This document shows positions 1-6,447 of a stretch of 6,590 bases of DNA, one piece after another. Where the stretch lies: NCBI GenBank assembly GCA_900542385.1, contig UQNP01000104.1, forward strand, positions 1 through 6,590. Direction: 5' to 3'. Each line of letters starts with the position of its first letter. The first letter of the stretch is position 1. This DNA is from an uncultured Eubacterium sp. (GTDB lineage: Bacteria; Bacillota; Clostridia; Peptostreptococcales; Anaerovoracaceae). The position numbers and the translations under genes are program-made. The notes under the pieces were generated by a model that worked only from the letters and a program-made list of their open reading frames with translations, did not search any database and was not told the origin of the DNA.

Positions 1-5
1 ATAAT

Positions 6-11
6 AGGAGG
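6..11 (+). promoter_or_regulatory. Shine-Dalgarno sequence of the EamA transporter
   Basis: A perfect AGGAGG sits at 6-11. It lies only one base from the ATG at 13 but seven bases from the in-frame GTG at 19, which is the usual spacing. This is the main reason for choosing GTG as the start of the transporter. The promoter of the gene lies outside the window. Confidence 0.8.
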
Positions 12-18
12 AATGTCA

Positions 19-927
19 GTGACCGACAAAATTTCCAAAAACAGCATTTCCGGAAACAGCACAAATATCTCCCGCCGCAGAAGATCCATGCTGATGATGG
101 CAGTATGCGCTGTCATGTGGAGCCTTGGAGGCATATTCATCAAGCTGATATCCTGGAGCCCTCTTCTGATCGCCGGAAGCAGGAGTCTCATAGCAGCAGG
201 AATACTCGGACTTTATATGTTTATGACTAAGACTCCCGTTAAGTTTTGCAGATATTCAGTAGGCGCCGGCATCGGACTTTCCTTTTCATGTATATTTTTC
301 GTCATGGCAAACAAGCTGACAACTGCTGCTAATGCCATCGTACTCCAATACGCAGCTCCCGTTTTCATACTTCTTATGACTGCATTCATATTCAAACAGA
401 AGCTTAAGAAAAAGGAGATCGCTGTAGTTGCAGTCACAATGGCGGGAATAGTCCTCTTCTTCCTCGACCAGCTTTCACCGGGAAACGTTCTCGGAAATAT
501 ATTCGGAATACTGGCCGGAGTCTTTCTTGCCCTTATGTTCGTAATGGTCGGGCGCGGCGGAGACGACGATTCCATAAGGATGAGCGGCATACTGTTTGCG
601 CACTGTCTGACCACCATAATAGGAATTCCCGCAGGAATACCGGGGACAGCTTCCGTAAACGGAGAAGAAATACTTTTTCTCCTGATACTCGGAGTATTCC
701 AGCTGGGCATACCTTATGTGCTTTACGCAATAGCTTCCAAAGACTGTCCGCCTCTCGCCTGTTCCCTCATCGGAATGCTCGAGCCCCTGTTCAATCCTGT
801 ATGGGTCGCGATCTTTATAGGGGAAATGCCGGGTATTTTCGCTCTCGTCGGCGGCGTAGTAATAATCTGTGCTGTCACATGGTGGTGCATAAGCGAAAAC
901 CGCATCAGCGAGACCGACACGCAATGA
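19..927 (+). CDS. EamA/DMT-family membrane transporter (10 TM)
   Basis: This is an integral membrane protein of the drug/metabolite transporter superfamily, 302 residues from GTG 19 (304 from the ATG at 13). Family members usually export or import small metabolites such as amino acids, but the substrate cannot be read from the sequence. An Arg-rich cytoplasmic N-terminus (RRRR near residue 20) is followed by about ten hydrophobic segments, at roughly 25-43, 49-69, 79-96, 102-124, 133-149, 158-177, 186-205, 217-239, 246-267 and 272-290. This is the duplicated 5+5 EamA pattern. Typical family stretches are WSLGGIFIK in helix 1, AANAIVLQYAAPVF in helix 4 and the matching SLIGMLEPLFNPVW in helix 9. 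The length is normal and the gene looks intact. It converges on the Rrf2 gene and shares its terminator, so a link to the leucine genes is not shown. Confidence 0.93.
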   Translation: MTDKISKNSISGNSTNISRRRRSMLMMAVCAVMWSLGGIFIKLISWSPLLIAGSRSLIAAGILGLYMFMTKTPVKFCRYSVGAGIGLSFSCIFFVMANKLTTAANAIVLQYAAPVFILLMTAFIFKQKLKKKEIAVVAVTMAGIVLFFLDQLSPGNVLGNIFGILAGVFLALMFVMVGRGGDDDSIRMSGILFAHCLTTIIGIPAGIPGTASVNGEEILFLLILGVFQLGIPYVLYAIASKDCPPLACSLIGMLEPLFNPVWVAIFIGEMPGIFALVGGVVIICAVTWWCISENRISETDTQ

Positions 928-946
928 CAAAGGATAAGAACATAAA

Positions 947-973
947 AATACGCAGGCTTTTTGCCTGCGTATT
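947..973. terminator. Bidirectional intrinsic terminator between convergent genes
   Basis: A perfect 11-bp stem (AATACGCAGGC with its complement) closes a five-T loop at 958-962. On the plus strand the stem is followed by ATTCTTGTTT, and on the minus strand its last bases continue as TATTTTTATG. It lies 19 bases after the transporter stop and about 40 bases after the Rrf2 stop, so it can end transcripts from both directions. Confidence 0.88.
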
Positions 974-1014
974 CTTGTTTCCGGTATTTGCCTATCCTTT
1001 TACGATATTGGCTT

Positions 1015-1422
1015 TTATTCCTTAAGCAGAGTTTCAAGACTTTTTCTCTGAAACTCCTTTTTAAGCAATTCCTGTATTTCTCCGAATGTCTTGTGCATCC
1101 TGCATGTCATATCGTTGTTATGCACACATTCATAATCCTCCTTGAGACATTCCGTTACTATAAATGTATTTTCGAATGCGCTTATGACATCGTATAAAGT
1201 GATCCTGCCGCAGTCTTCCTTGAGCGAATATCCGCCTTTAGGACCTCTCCTTATAGCGAGGATCCCCTTTGACTCAAGTTTCTTCAGCACTCTGTATATA
1301 AAAGGTGACGGTATATTTTTTCTTTCGGAAAGCTCTGCCGCAGATAAAGGACTTTCTTTATACAACTCATCGAGTACCATTATAGCGTACTCCACTTCCT
1401 TTATTATTAAAATACTACTCAC
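1015..1422 (-). CDS. Rrf2-family winged-helix transcriptional regulator, putative Fe-S type
   Basis: This is a dimeric DNA-binding regulator of the Rrf2 family (IscR, NsrR, CymR, RirA relatives). From the GTG at 1422 it is 135 residues. IKEVEYAIMVLDEL (6-20) is the first helix, SAAELSERKNIPSPFIYRVL (27-46) the helix-turn-helix, and IRRGPKGGYSL (57-67) the wing, all typical of the family. C92, C99 and C107 (C-X6-C-X7-C) sit where Fe-S members carry their three cluster cysteines, so redox, iron or NO sensing is likely but unproven. C71 is extra. The start is doubtful: GTG 1422 lies inside the Shine-Dalgarno match, whereas the in-frame ATT at 1411-1413 is well spaced and would give MLIIKEVEYA, the usual family N-terminus, with 132 residues. 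ATG 1380 would cut into the first helix. The gene follows leuB by 93 bases on the same strand. Confidence 0.92.
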   Translation of the reverse strand: MSSILIIKEVEYAIMVLDELYKESPLSAAELSERKNIPSPFIYRVLKKLESKGILAIRRGPKGGYSLKEDCGRITLYDVISAFENTFIVTECLKEDYECVHNNDMTCRMHKTFGEIQELLKKEFQRKSLETLLKE

Positions 1423-1425
1423 CTC
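1419..1425 (-). promoter_or_regulatory. Shine-Dalgarno sequence of the Rrf2 gene, overlapping the nominal GTG start
   Basis: Read on the minus strand, GAGGTGA (1425 to 1419) matches seven bases of the anti-Shine-Dalgarno complement. The GTG at 1422-1420 is part of this match and so can hardly be the start codon it serves. Five bases further on lies ATT 1413-1411 in the same frame. No ATG, GTG or TTG in frame lies at a normal distance from the site. Confidence 0.65.
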
Positions 1426-1466
1426 TTTCCAAATGGCGCTGCGCTTATTAAAATAAACCGCTTATA

Positions 1467-1491
1467 TACAGTCTTAATATAACATACTGTA
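1467..1491. promoter_or_regulatory. Inverted repeat over the Rrf2 promoter, candidate operator
   Basis: TACAGT (1467-1472) and ACTGTA (1486-1491) form a perfect 6-bp inverted repeat with a 13-base spacer. The dyad is centred at 1479, inside the -10 box. The position suits a repressor site, and autoregulation is common in the Rrf2 family, but the arms are short and the binding protein is inferred only from location. Confidence 0.4.
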
Positions 1492-1504
1492 CTTATTACG
1501 TCAA
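1476..1504 (-). promoter_or_regulatory. Sigma-70-type promoter of the Rrf2 gene
   Basis: On the minus strand TTGACG (1504-1499) is separated by exactly 17 bases from TATATT (1481-1476). Transcription would start near 1469, giving a leader of about 55 bases. The -35 box begins just 12 bases after the leuB stop, so the regulator can be transcribed independently of the leu operon. Confidence 0.75.
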
Positions 1505-1515
1505 GTTGGAATTTT

Positions 1516-2586
1516 TTATATCTTCTCTGCTATCAGGCTTCCTACAGCTTCGGTTCCGGAAACTTTTTCTCCGTCTTTTGCTATATCCGGAGTCCTGTAA
1601 CCTTCCGCAAGAACTTCCTTGACCGCCCTCTCTACGGCATCGGCTTCATCTCCAAGGCCGAATGTATATCTCAGCATCATTGCTGCCGACAAGATCGTTG
1701 CCATAGGATTCGCCATATCCTTTCCTGCTATATCAGGCGCTGAGCCATGTACAGGCTCATACATCCCGAAATTTCCTGTCGCAAGGCTTGCCGAAGGCAG
1801 CATACCTATGGAGCCTGTTATCATGCTGGCTTCATCGGAAAGTATATCTCCGAATATGTTGCTCGTCACTATGACATCAAACTGCTTCGGGTTTCTCACC
1901 ATCTGCATCGCCGCATTATCTATGTAGAGATTGTTAAGCTCCACTTCCGGATACTTTTCTCCCACCTCTGCAACGACTCTGCGCCACAGTCTGGAGCTTT
2001 CAAGCACGTTTGCCTTATCTACGCTGGTGACCTTCTTGTTTCTCTTCATTGCCATATCAAAAGCAACCTCGGCTATCCTTCTGACTTCGCCTTCGGAATA
2101 CTGCTCTATATCGTAGGCCGCAGGTCCCATATCCGTTTCCTTCGTGCCCTTCTCCCCGAAATATATTCCTCCTGTCAGTTCTCTTACTACGACGATATCA
2201 AGCCCGCCTTCTACTATCTCCGGTTTCAGCGGACATGCTTCCGCCAGCTCTTCAAAAAGCAGCGCAGGTCTGAGATTCGCAAAAAGTCCGAGGGCTTTTC
2301 TCAGTCCCAGAAGCGCCATCTCCGGCCTTTCATTTCCAGGAAGCGTATCCCACTTCCATCCGCCTACTGCTCCCAGGAGCACGGCGTCGCTGTTCCTGCA
2401 TACGTCTACAGTCTCCTTAGGAAGACATTCTCCGACGGCATCTATGGCGCATCCGCCGGCAAGCACTTTCGTATACTCAAATTTATGTCCGAATTTCTCT
2501 CCTACTTTATCGAGGACTTTTAAAGTCTGTCCCACGACTTCCGGGCCTATACCATCGCCTGGGATCACTGCAATCTTATAGTTCAT
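1516..2586 (-). CDS. leuB: 3-isopropylmalate dehydrogenase
   Basis: LeuB is the cytoplasmic NAD-dependent enzyme that oxidises and decarboxylates (2R,3S)-3-isopropylmalate to 2-ketoisocaproate, the last leucine-specific step before transamination. The protein has 356 residues, normal for the family. Visible landmarks are IPGDGIGPE (8-16), [13 protein letters not shown] (95-107, with the substrate arginines R96 and R106), [13 protein letters not shown] (132-144, R135 and Y142), SVDKANVL (188-195, K191), the Mg-binding aspartates D223, D247 and D251, and [14 protein letters not shown] (277-290), where D285 marks NAD rather than NADP use. The usual GGPKW loop reads GGWKW at 75-79. The ATG at 2586 has AAGGAG seven bases upstream, and that site overlaps the leuD stop, so the two genes are probably translationally coupled. 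It is the last gene of the leuACDB order. Confidence 0.98.
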   Translation of the reverse strand: MNYKIAVIPGDGIGPEVVGQTLKVLDKVGEKFGHKFEYTKVLAGGCAIDAVGECLPKETVDVCRNSDAVLLGAVGGWKWDTLPGNERPEMALLGLRKALGLFANLRPALLFEELAEACPLKPEIVEGGLDIVVVRELTGGIYFGEKGTKETDMGPAAYDIEQYSEGEVRRIAEVAFDMAMKRNKKVTSVDKANVLESSRLWRRVVAEVGEKYPEVELNNLYIDNAAMQMVRNPKQFDVIVTSNIFGDILSDEASMITGSIGMLPSASLATGNFGMYEPVHGSAPDIAGKDMANPMATILSAAMMLRYTFGLGDEADAVERAVKEVLAEGYRTPDIAKDGEKVSGTEAVGSLIAEKI

Positions 2587-2597
2587 AGTCTCTCTCC

Positions 2598-3083
2598 TTA
2601 CTTGCTGTTCAGGCTCTTCAAAAGCCCGCCTTTTGCCATTATATCCTTGATGAATTCAGGGAAAGGCAGCGCATTATACGTTTCGCCTTTTGTTTCATTT
2701 GTTATCACGCCTGTATCAAAATCCACAGACACTTCATCTCCGGCCTCTATTTTTTCGCTTGCCTCCGGACATTCCAGAATAGGAAGTCCGATATTTATGG
2801 AGTTCCTGTAAAATATCCTTGCAAAAGTTTTCGCTATTACACAATCTATTCCGGATGCCTTTATAGCTATAGGCGCATGCTCCCTGGAAGAGCCGCATCC
2901 AAAATTTTCACCTCCGACTATTATATCTCCCTTTTTTACTTTGCCTACAAAGTCTTTATCTATGTCTTCCATACAGTGAGCCGCCAGTTCGCTGTGCTCC
3001 GCTGTATTAAGATATCTTGCCGGGATTATTACGTCTGTATCGACATTGTCTCCGTATTTATGTACTTTTCCGTGAGCTTTCAT
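2598..3083 (-). CDS. leuD: 3-isopropylmalate dehydratase, small subunit
   Basis: LeuD is the swivelling small subunit that pairs with LeuC to isomerise 2-isopropylmalate to 3-isopropylmalate through dehydration and rehydration. From the chosen start it has 161 residues, the length of the short clostridial/archaeal LeuD form and well below the roughly 200 of the E. coli type. Landmarks are [16 protein letters not shown] (10-25), [15 protein letters not shown] (57-71), which forms the substrate-binding loop, and [15 protein letters not shown] (88-102). The frame is open for 12 more codons to 3119, but the ATG at 3083 has AAGGAGG exactly seven bases upstream, starts at the conserved N-terminus and avoids overlap with leuC. 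It lies 22 bases after leuC and 11 before leuB. Confidence 0.97.
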   Translation of the reverse strand: MKAHGKVHKYGDNVDTDVIIPARYLNTAEHSELAAHCMEDIDKDFVGKVKKGDIIVGGENFGCGSSREHAPIAIKASGIDCVIAKTFARIFYRNSINIGLPILECPEASEKIEAGDEVSVDFDTGVITNETKGETYNALPFPEFIKDIMAKGGLLKSLNSK

Positions 3084-3090
3084 ATGTGAT

Positions 3091-3097
3091 CCTCCTT
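3091..3097 (-). promoter_or_regulatory. Shine-Dalgarno sequence of leuD
   Basis: AAGGAGG on the minus strand (3097-3091) is seven bases before the ATG at 3083. It decides in favour of this start over the in-frame ATG at 3119, which lies inside leuC. Confidence 0.85.
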
Positions 3098-3105
3098 TTC
3101 GCCGG

Positions 3106-4365
3106 TTAAATTTCATCAAATCCGCAGATCCTGCCTGCCACTGCGGATGCCGCCGCTACAGCAGGACTTGCCAGATAAACTTCTGATTTAACGTGTCCCA
3201 TTCTTCCTACGAAATTTCTGTTGGTAGTCGCAACGCATCTTTCGCCTTCCGCAAGTATTCCCATATGACCTCCCAGGCACGGACCGCAAGTCGGAGTGGA
3301 TACCACGCAGCCTGCATCGATGAATATATCCAGGTAGCCTTCCTTGATGCAGTCTTTGTATATCTGCTGTGTTGCAGGGATTATTATCGCTCTCACATCT
3401 CTGTGCACCTTCCTGCCCTTTAAGATCTCCGCAGCTTCAGCCATATCCTCAAGTCTTCCATTGGTACATGAGCCTATCACCACCTGCTGTACAGGGATAT
3501 CTCCAACTTCATCTATAGTCTTCGTATTCTCAGGAAGATGAGGGAAGGACACTGTAGGCCTCAGTGACGAAAGATCTATATCGTAAACTTCTGCATACTG
3601 CGCGTCTTCGTCAGGCTCGTAGACTTTCCATTCGCCCTCTACTCTTTCTCCCATGTATTCTTCTGTTATTTCATCCACCATGAATATGCCGTTTTTAGCT
3701 CCCGCCTCTATAGCCATGTTTGCAATGCAGAGTCTGTCATCCATAGAGAGGCTCTTAAGACCTTCACCCATGAATTCCATGGATCTGTAAAGGGCTCCGT
3801 CCACACCTATCATGCCTATTATGTGCAGTATCACATCTTTGCCGGAAACGTGCTTTGAAAGTTTCCCCGTAAGATTGAACTTTATCGCTTCAGGCACCTT
3901 AAACCATGCTTTTCCCGTAGCCATGCCGGCAGCCATGTCGGTACTTCCCACTCCCGTGGAGAATGCTCCGAGCGCCCCGTACGTACACGTATGGGAGTCA
4001 GCTCCTATGATGCAGTCTCCCGCTTTCACTATTCCCTGCTCCGGCAGAAGCGCATGTTCTATTCCCATCCTTCCAACATCGAAGAAATTCTTAACATCGT
4101 ACTGCCTTGCAAAATTCCTGCACTGCATGCACTGCTGCGCCGCTTTTATATCTTTATTAGGCGTAAAGTGATCCATTACAAGAGAAATCTTCTCTGTGTC
4201 GAACACTCCGTCAAATCCCGCCTTTTCAAATTCATTGACAGCTACCGGCGTAGTTATATCGTTCCCCAGCACCATATCGAGATCCGCCATGATCAGCTGC
4301 CCCGCCTCAACGCTGTCAAGTCCGGCATGAGCTGCCAGTATTTTCTGAGTCATAGTCATTGCCAT
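3106..4365 (-). CDS. leuC: 3-isopropylmalate dehydratase, large subunit
   Basis: LeuC is the [4Fe-4S] aconitase-family subunit of isopropylmalate isomerase and acts with LeuD in the cytoplasm. From ATG 4365 it has 419 residues, the size of the short LeuC/HacA-like type rather than the roughly 466 of the E. coli type. The cluster ligands are C300 in [13 protein letters not shown] and C360 and C363 in [13 protein letters not shown]. Other family stretches are [20 protein letters not shown] (121-140), DHFTPNKD (65-72) and [11 protein letters not shown] (380-390). The frame is open upstream to 4431, inside leuA. The chosen ATG has AGGGAGG eight bases upstream and gives the conserved N-terminus ([11 protein letters not shown]); the ATG two codons later is also possible. 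It starts 22 bases after the leuA stop. The exposed cluster makes this enzyme family oxygen- and iron-sensitive. Confidence 0.98.
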   Translation of the reverse strand: MAMTMTQKILAAHAGLDSVEAGQLIMADLDMVLGNDITTPVAVNEFEKAGFDGVFDTEKISLVMDHFTPNKDIKAAQQCMQCRNFARQYDVKNFFDVGRMGIEHALLPEQGIVKAGDCIIGADSHTCTYGALGAFSTGVGSTDMAAGMATGKAWFKVPEAIKFNLTGKLSKHVSGKDVILHIIGMIGVDGALYRSMEFMGEGLKSLSMDDRLCIANMAIEAGAKNGIFMVDEITEEYMGERVEGEWKVYEPDEDAQYAEVYDIDLSSLRPTVSFPHLPENTKTIDEVGDIPVQQVVIGSCTNGRLEDMAEAAEILKGRKVHRDVRAIIIPATQQIYKDCIKEGYLDIFIDAGCVVSTPTCGPCLGGHMGILAEGERCVATTNRNFVGRMGHVKSEVYLASPAVAAASAVAGRICGFDEI

Positions 4366-4373
4366 GATATATA

Positions 4374-4380
4374 CCTCCCT
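4374..4380 (-). promoter_or_regulatory. Shine-Dalgarno sequence of leuC
   Basis: AGGGAGG on the minus strand (4380-4374) lies eight bases before the ATG at 4365. It fixes the leuC start and excludes the 22-codon upstream extension that would overlap leuA. Confidence 0.85.
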
Positions 4381-4387
4381 CTGTAAA

Positions 4388-6088
4388 TCATTCAACAAAA
4401 TGGTCTTTTCTGTTCTGTCTGTTGAGAGCACTCACAAGAGCGTTGACCGATGCAAGGATTATATCCTCGTGAAGTCCTACGCCCCAGAACTGATTTCCGT
4501 CGCTGTCCTCTATGCAGACATATGCGGCAGCTTTCGAATCCGATTCTTCGGAAAGGGCATGTTCTGAATATGTCACAAACTTGTAGTCGAAAGTGTACGG
4601 CGACATCTTGAGCGCATTGCTTATAGCGTCCAGCCTTCCATTTCCTACAGCCTCAAACTGGAACTCATCTCCGGCTATACGCACTTCTATCTTGGCGATC
4701 ATTCCATCGTTTGATCTGTAGTCCGAAGCTTTCCTGAAAACAGCATCGGTGATGTCTATAGGATCAAACACATTGACGTATTCTTTTGCAAATGCCTGAT
4801 AAACCTCAGCAGGAGACAGCTCTTTATGTTCCTTGTCGGATATGTCTTTTACCATATATCCTATTTCTTCTCTCATCTGCAATGGTATGGAATATCCGAA
4901 GTTCTGCTCAAGTATATAAGCCACACCGCCTTTTCCGGACTGACTGTTGATCCTTATAACGTCCGCTTCGTACTCACGTCCCACATCCTTAGGATCTATG
5001 AGCAGATAAGGGACGGTCCAGCCTTTAAGATTCTTATCCTTATGCCACTTCATTCCTTTCGAAATAGCGTCCTGATGCGATCCGGAAAATGCCGCGAATA
5101 CAAGTCTTCCGCCGTACGGCTGTCTCGGATGCACTTTCATATCGGTATACTGCTCGTACTTTTCGACCACTTCAGGCATATTTGAGAAGTCGAGTTTAGG
5201 ATCTACTCCGTGGGAGAACAAATTCATAGCCAGCGTTACTATATCCACGTTTCCTGTTCTCTCTCCGTTTCCAAACAGCGTGCCTTCTATTCTGTCTCCT
5301 CCCGCCAGAAGTCCCAGCTCTGCATCTGCCACTGCCGTTCCTCTGTCATTGTGCGGATGAAGCGATACTATTACATTTTCTCTGTTGTGGAGCGTTTCAC
5401 ACATATATTCGACCTGCGAAGCATAAACATGAGGCATAGACATTTCAACTGTCGCAGGCAGATTTATTATCACTTTGTTTTCCGGAGTCGGCTCCCATAT
5501 ATCGATCACCGCATTGCAGATCTCTGCTGCAAAATCTACTTCCGTTCCTGTAAAGCTCTCCGGGGAATATTCAAAAGAAAACTTCGTATCCGGGTATTTT
5601 GCTGCATATTCTTTTATAAGTTTCGCTCCGTCTGTGGCTATCTTGATTATTTCAGGTTTTTCCTTTTTGAAAACCTGTTCTCTCTGAGCCAGCGAAGTGG
5701 AATTGTAAAGATGTATGATCGCTTTCTTTACGCCTACGAGAGAATCGAAAGTTTTCTTTATTATATGTTTTCTCGACTGAGTCAGCACCTGTATCGTCAC
5801 ATCATCAGGGATCAGGTCATCGTCCACCAGCTTTCGAAGGAAATGATACTCCGTTTCCGAAGCAGCCGGAAAACCTACTTCTATCTCTTTAAAGCCAAGC
5901 TTTACAAGATACTTAAAAAACTCAACCTTTTCTTCAAGACTCATTGGTACTATAAGCGCCTGGTTGCCGTCTCTGAGATCGACGCTGCACCATGTAGGCG
6001 CTTCTTCTATATGATCTTTTTTCACCCATTCGTTGTGAGGTGTAGAAGGAGGAAAATATCCTACTTTATACCTGTCGTAATTCTTCAT
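4388..6088 (-). CDS. leuA: 2-isopropylmalate synthase (type 2, with regulatory domain)
   Basis: LeuA condenses acetyl-CoA with 2-ketoisovalerate to 2-isopropylmalate, the committed step of leucine synthesis. From ATG 6088 it has 566 residues, matching the long type 2 form known from mycobacteria and yeast. The N-terminal TIM barrel shows [10 protein letters not shown] (36-45; R39 and D40 are catalytic and metal-binding), [10 protein letters not shown] (242-251; metal ligands H244 and H246), [10 protein letters not shown] (271-280) and FSGSHQDA (334-341; the general-base region, H338). SGKGG (384-388) lies in the linker. The C-terminal part with [11 protein letters not shown] (482-492) is the LeuA regulatory domain, which in relatives binds leucine for feedback inhibition. 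A TTG two codons upstream (6094) is five bases from AGGA, while the ATG is eleven bases from it, so the start could be either. First gene of leuACDB, below the T-box. Confidence 0.97.
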   Translation of the reverse strand: MKNYDRYKVGYFPPSTPHNEWVKKDHIEEAPTWCSVDLRDGNQALIVPMSLEEKVEFFKYLVKLGFKEIEVGFPAASETEYHFLRKLVDDDLIPDDVTIQVLTQSRKHIIKKTFDSLVGVKKAIIHLYNSTSLAQREQVFKKEKPEIIKIATDGAKLIKEYAAKYPDTKFSFEYSPESFTGTEVDFAAEICNAVIDIWEPTPENKVIINLPATVEMSMPHVYASQVEYMCETLHNRENVIVSLHPHNDRGTAVADAELGLLAGGDRIEGTLFGNGERTGNVDIVTLAMNLFSHGVDPKLDFSNMPEVVEKYEQYTDMKVHPRQPYGGRLVFAAFSGSHQDAISKGMKWHKDKNLKGWTVPYLLIDPKDVGREYEADVIRINSQSGKGGVAYILEQNFGYSIPLQMREEIGYMVKDISDKEHKELSPAEVYQAFAKEYVNVFDPIDITDAVFRKASDYRSNDGMIAKIEVRIAGDEFQFEAVGNGRLDAISNALKMSPYTFDYKFVTYSEHALSEESDSKAAAYVCIEDSDGNQFWGVGLHEDIILASVNALVSALNRQNRKDHFVE

Positions 6089-6147
6089 TTTCAATCAGTT
6101 CCTTTCTTTAATTATTTTTTGATCTTCCAAAGTTTCTCGCCTTAATC

Positions 6148-6181
6148 AAAAAAACCTTCGTCTCAAACTAAGAGACGAAGG
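6148..6181 (-). terminator. T-box-controlled intrinsic terminator before leuA
   Basis: On the minus strand CCTTCGTCTC (6181-6172) pairs perfectly over 10 bp with GAGACGAAGG (6164-6155) around a seven-base loop, and seven T follow (6154-6148). Its 5' arm contains bases also needed by the antiterminator (6174-6170), so the two folds exclude each other. It ends about 60 bases before the leuA start. Confidence 0.94.
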
Positions 6182-6412
6182 CATTAGCTTCCGCGGTACC
6201 ACTCTTATTGACATGCTGTTTCGGCTCTGCCGTCCCTCCGCTTTCGCGTTTTCGGAAAATCACATGTCCGCTTAAGATTTCTGCTCCCGGGTGAGACATT
6301 TGAATCCGTATACAGTCTCCCACCGACCGACTGCTCGCTTGAATACTTTCATCAAATTTATTCCGTTCATAGCATCTTTATTCATTTATAATTTTGCCAC
6401 AAAATCGTGCAT
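6148..6412 (-). promoter_or_regulatory. Leucine T-box leader (tRNA-sensing riboswitch)
   Basis: This transcribed leader binds tRNA-Leu and lets polymerase pass into leuA only when the tRNA is uncharged. Stem I starts with AAGAT-GCT (6378-6371), paired with AGC and ATCTT (6285-6283, 6278-6274). CGG (6365-6363) pairs with CCG (6290-6288), and ATTTGA (6357-6352) with TCAAAT (6303-6298). These bound a specifier loop GUCUCAC whose codon is CUC (6295-6293) followed by A. A GATGAAAG kink-turn side is at 6353-6346, an AGCGAG distal bulge at 6339-6334 and the GGUGGGA terminal loop at 6324-6318. A helix GACATG/CATGTC (6268-6263, 6215-6210) encloses a CGGC-AGA-GCCG hairpin (6232-6222). The T-box element AAGAG-UGGU-ACCGCGG is at 6206-6191. 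AAGAG can pair with CTCTT (6174-6170) to form the antiterminator, which excludes the terminator. Leucine specificity rests on the codon, the discriminator match and the downstream genes. Confidence 0.95.
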
Positions 6413-6418
6413 GATACT

Positions 6419-6447
6419 AATATATCCCATGACCTTTAGTTTGTCAA
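6419..6447 (-). promoter_or_regulatory. Sigma-70-type promoter of the leu operon
   Basis: A consensus -35 box TTGACA (6447-6442) is followed after exactly 17 bases by TATATT (6424-6419). Transcription should start near 6412, about 34 bases before the first paired bases of T-box stem I. This near-consensus promoter suits an operon whose control is exerted by attenuation in the leader. Confidence 0.9.

Noticed and set aside
1747..2523. A 258-codon plus-strand open frame antisense to leuB
   Set aside because: It overlaps the intact leuB frame, has no ribosome binding site or recognisable motif, and has a Cys/His/Arg/Tyr-rich composition typical of antisense shadows.
3084..3119. Twelve-codon N-terminal extension of leuD
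   Set aside because: It would overlap leuC, and the strong AAGGAGG lies inside it at the right distance from the ATG at 3083.
4366..4431. Twenty-two-codon N-terminal extension of leuC
   Set aside because: It overlaps the end of leuA and contains the leuC ribosome binding site. The family N-terminus begins at the ATG at 4365.
5210..6145. A 311-codon plus-strand open frame antisense to leuA
   Set aside because: It is the mirror of a fully conserved leuA, has an unnatural composition rich in Arg, Tyr, Phe and Cys, shows no domain and runs into the leader region. It is a shadow frame.
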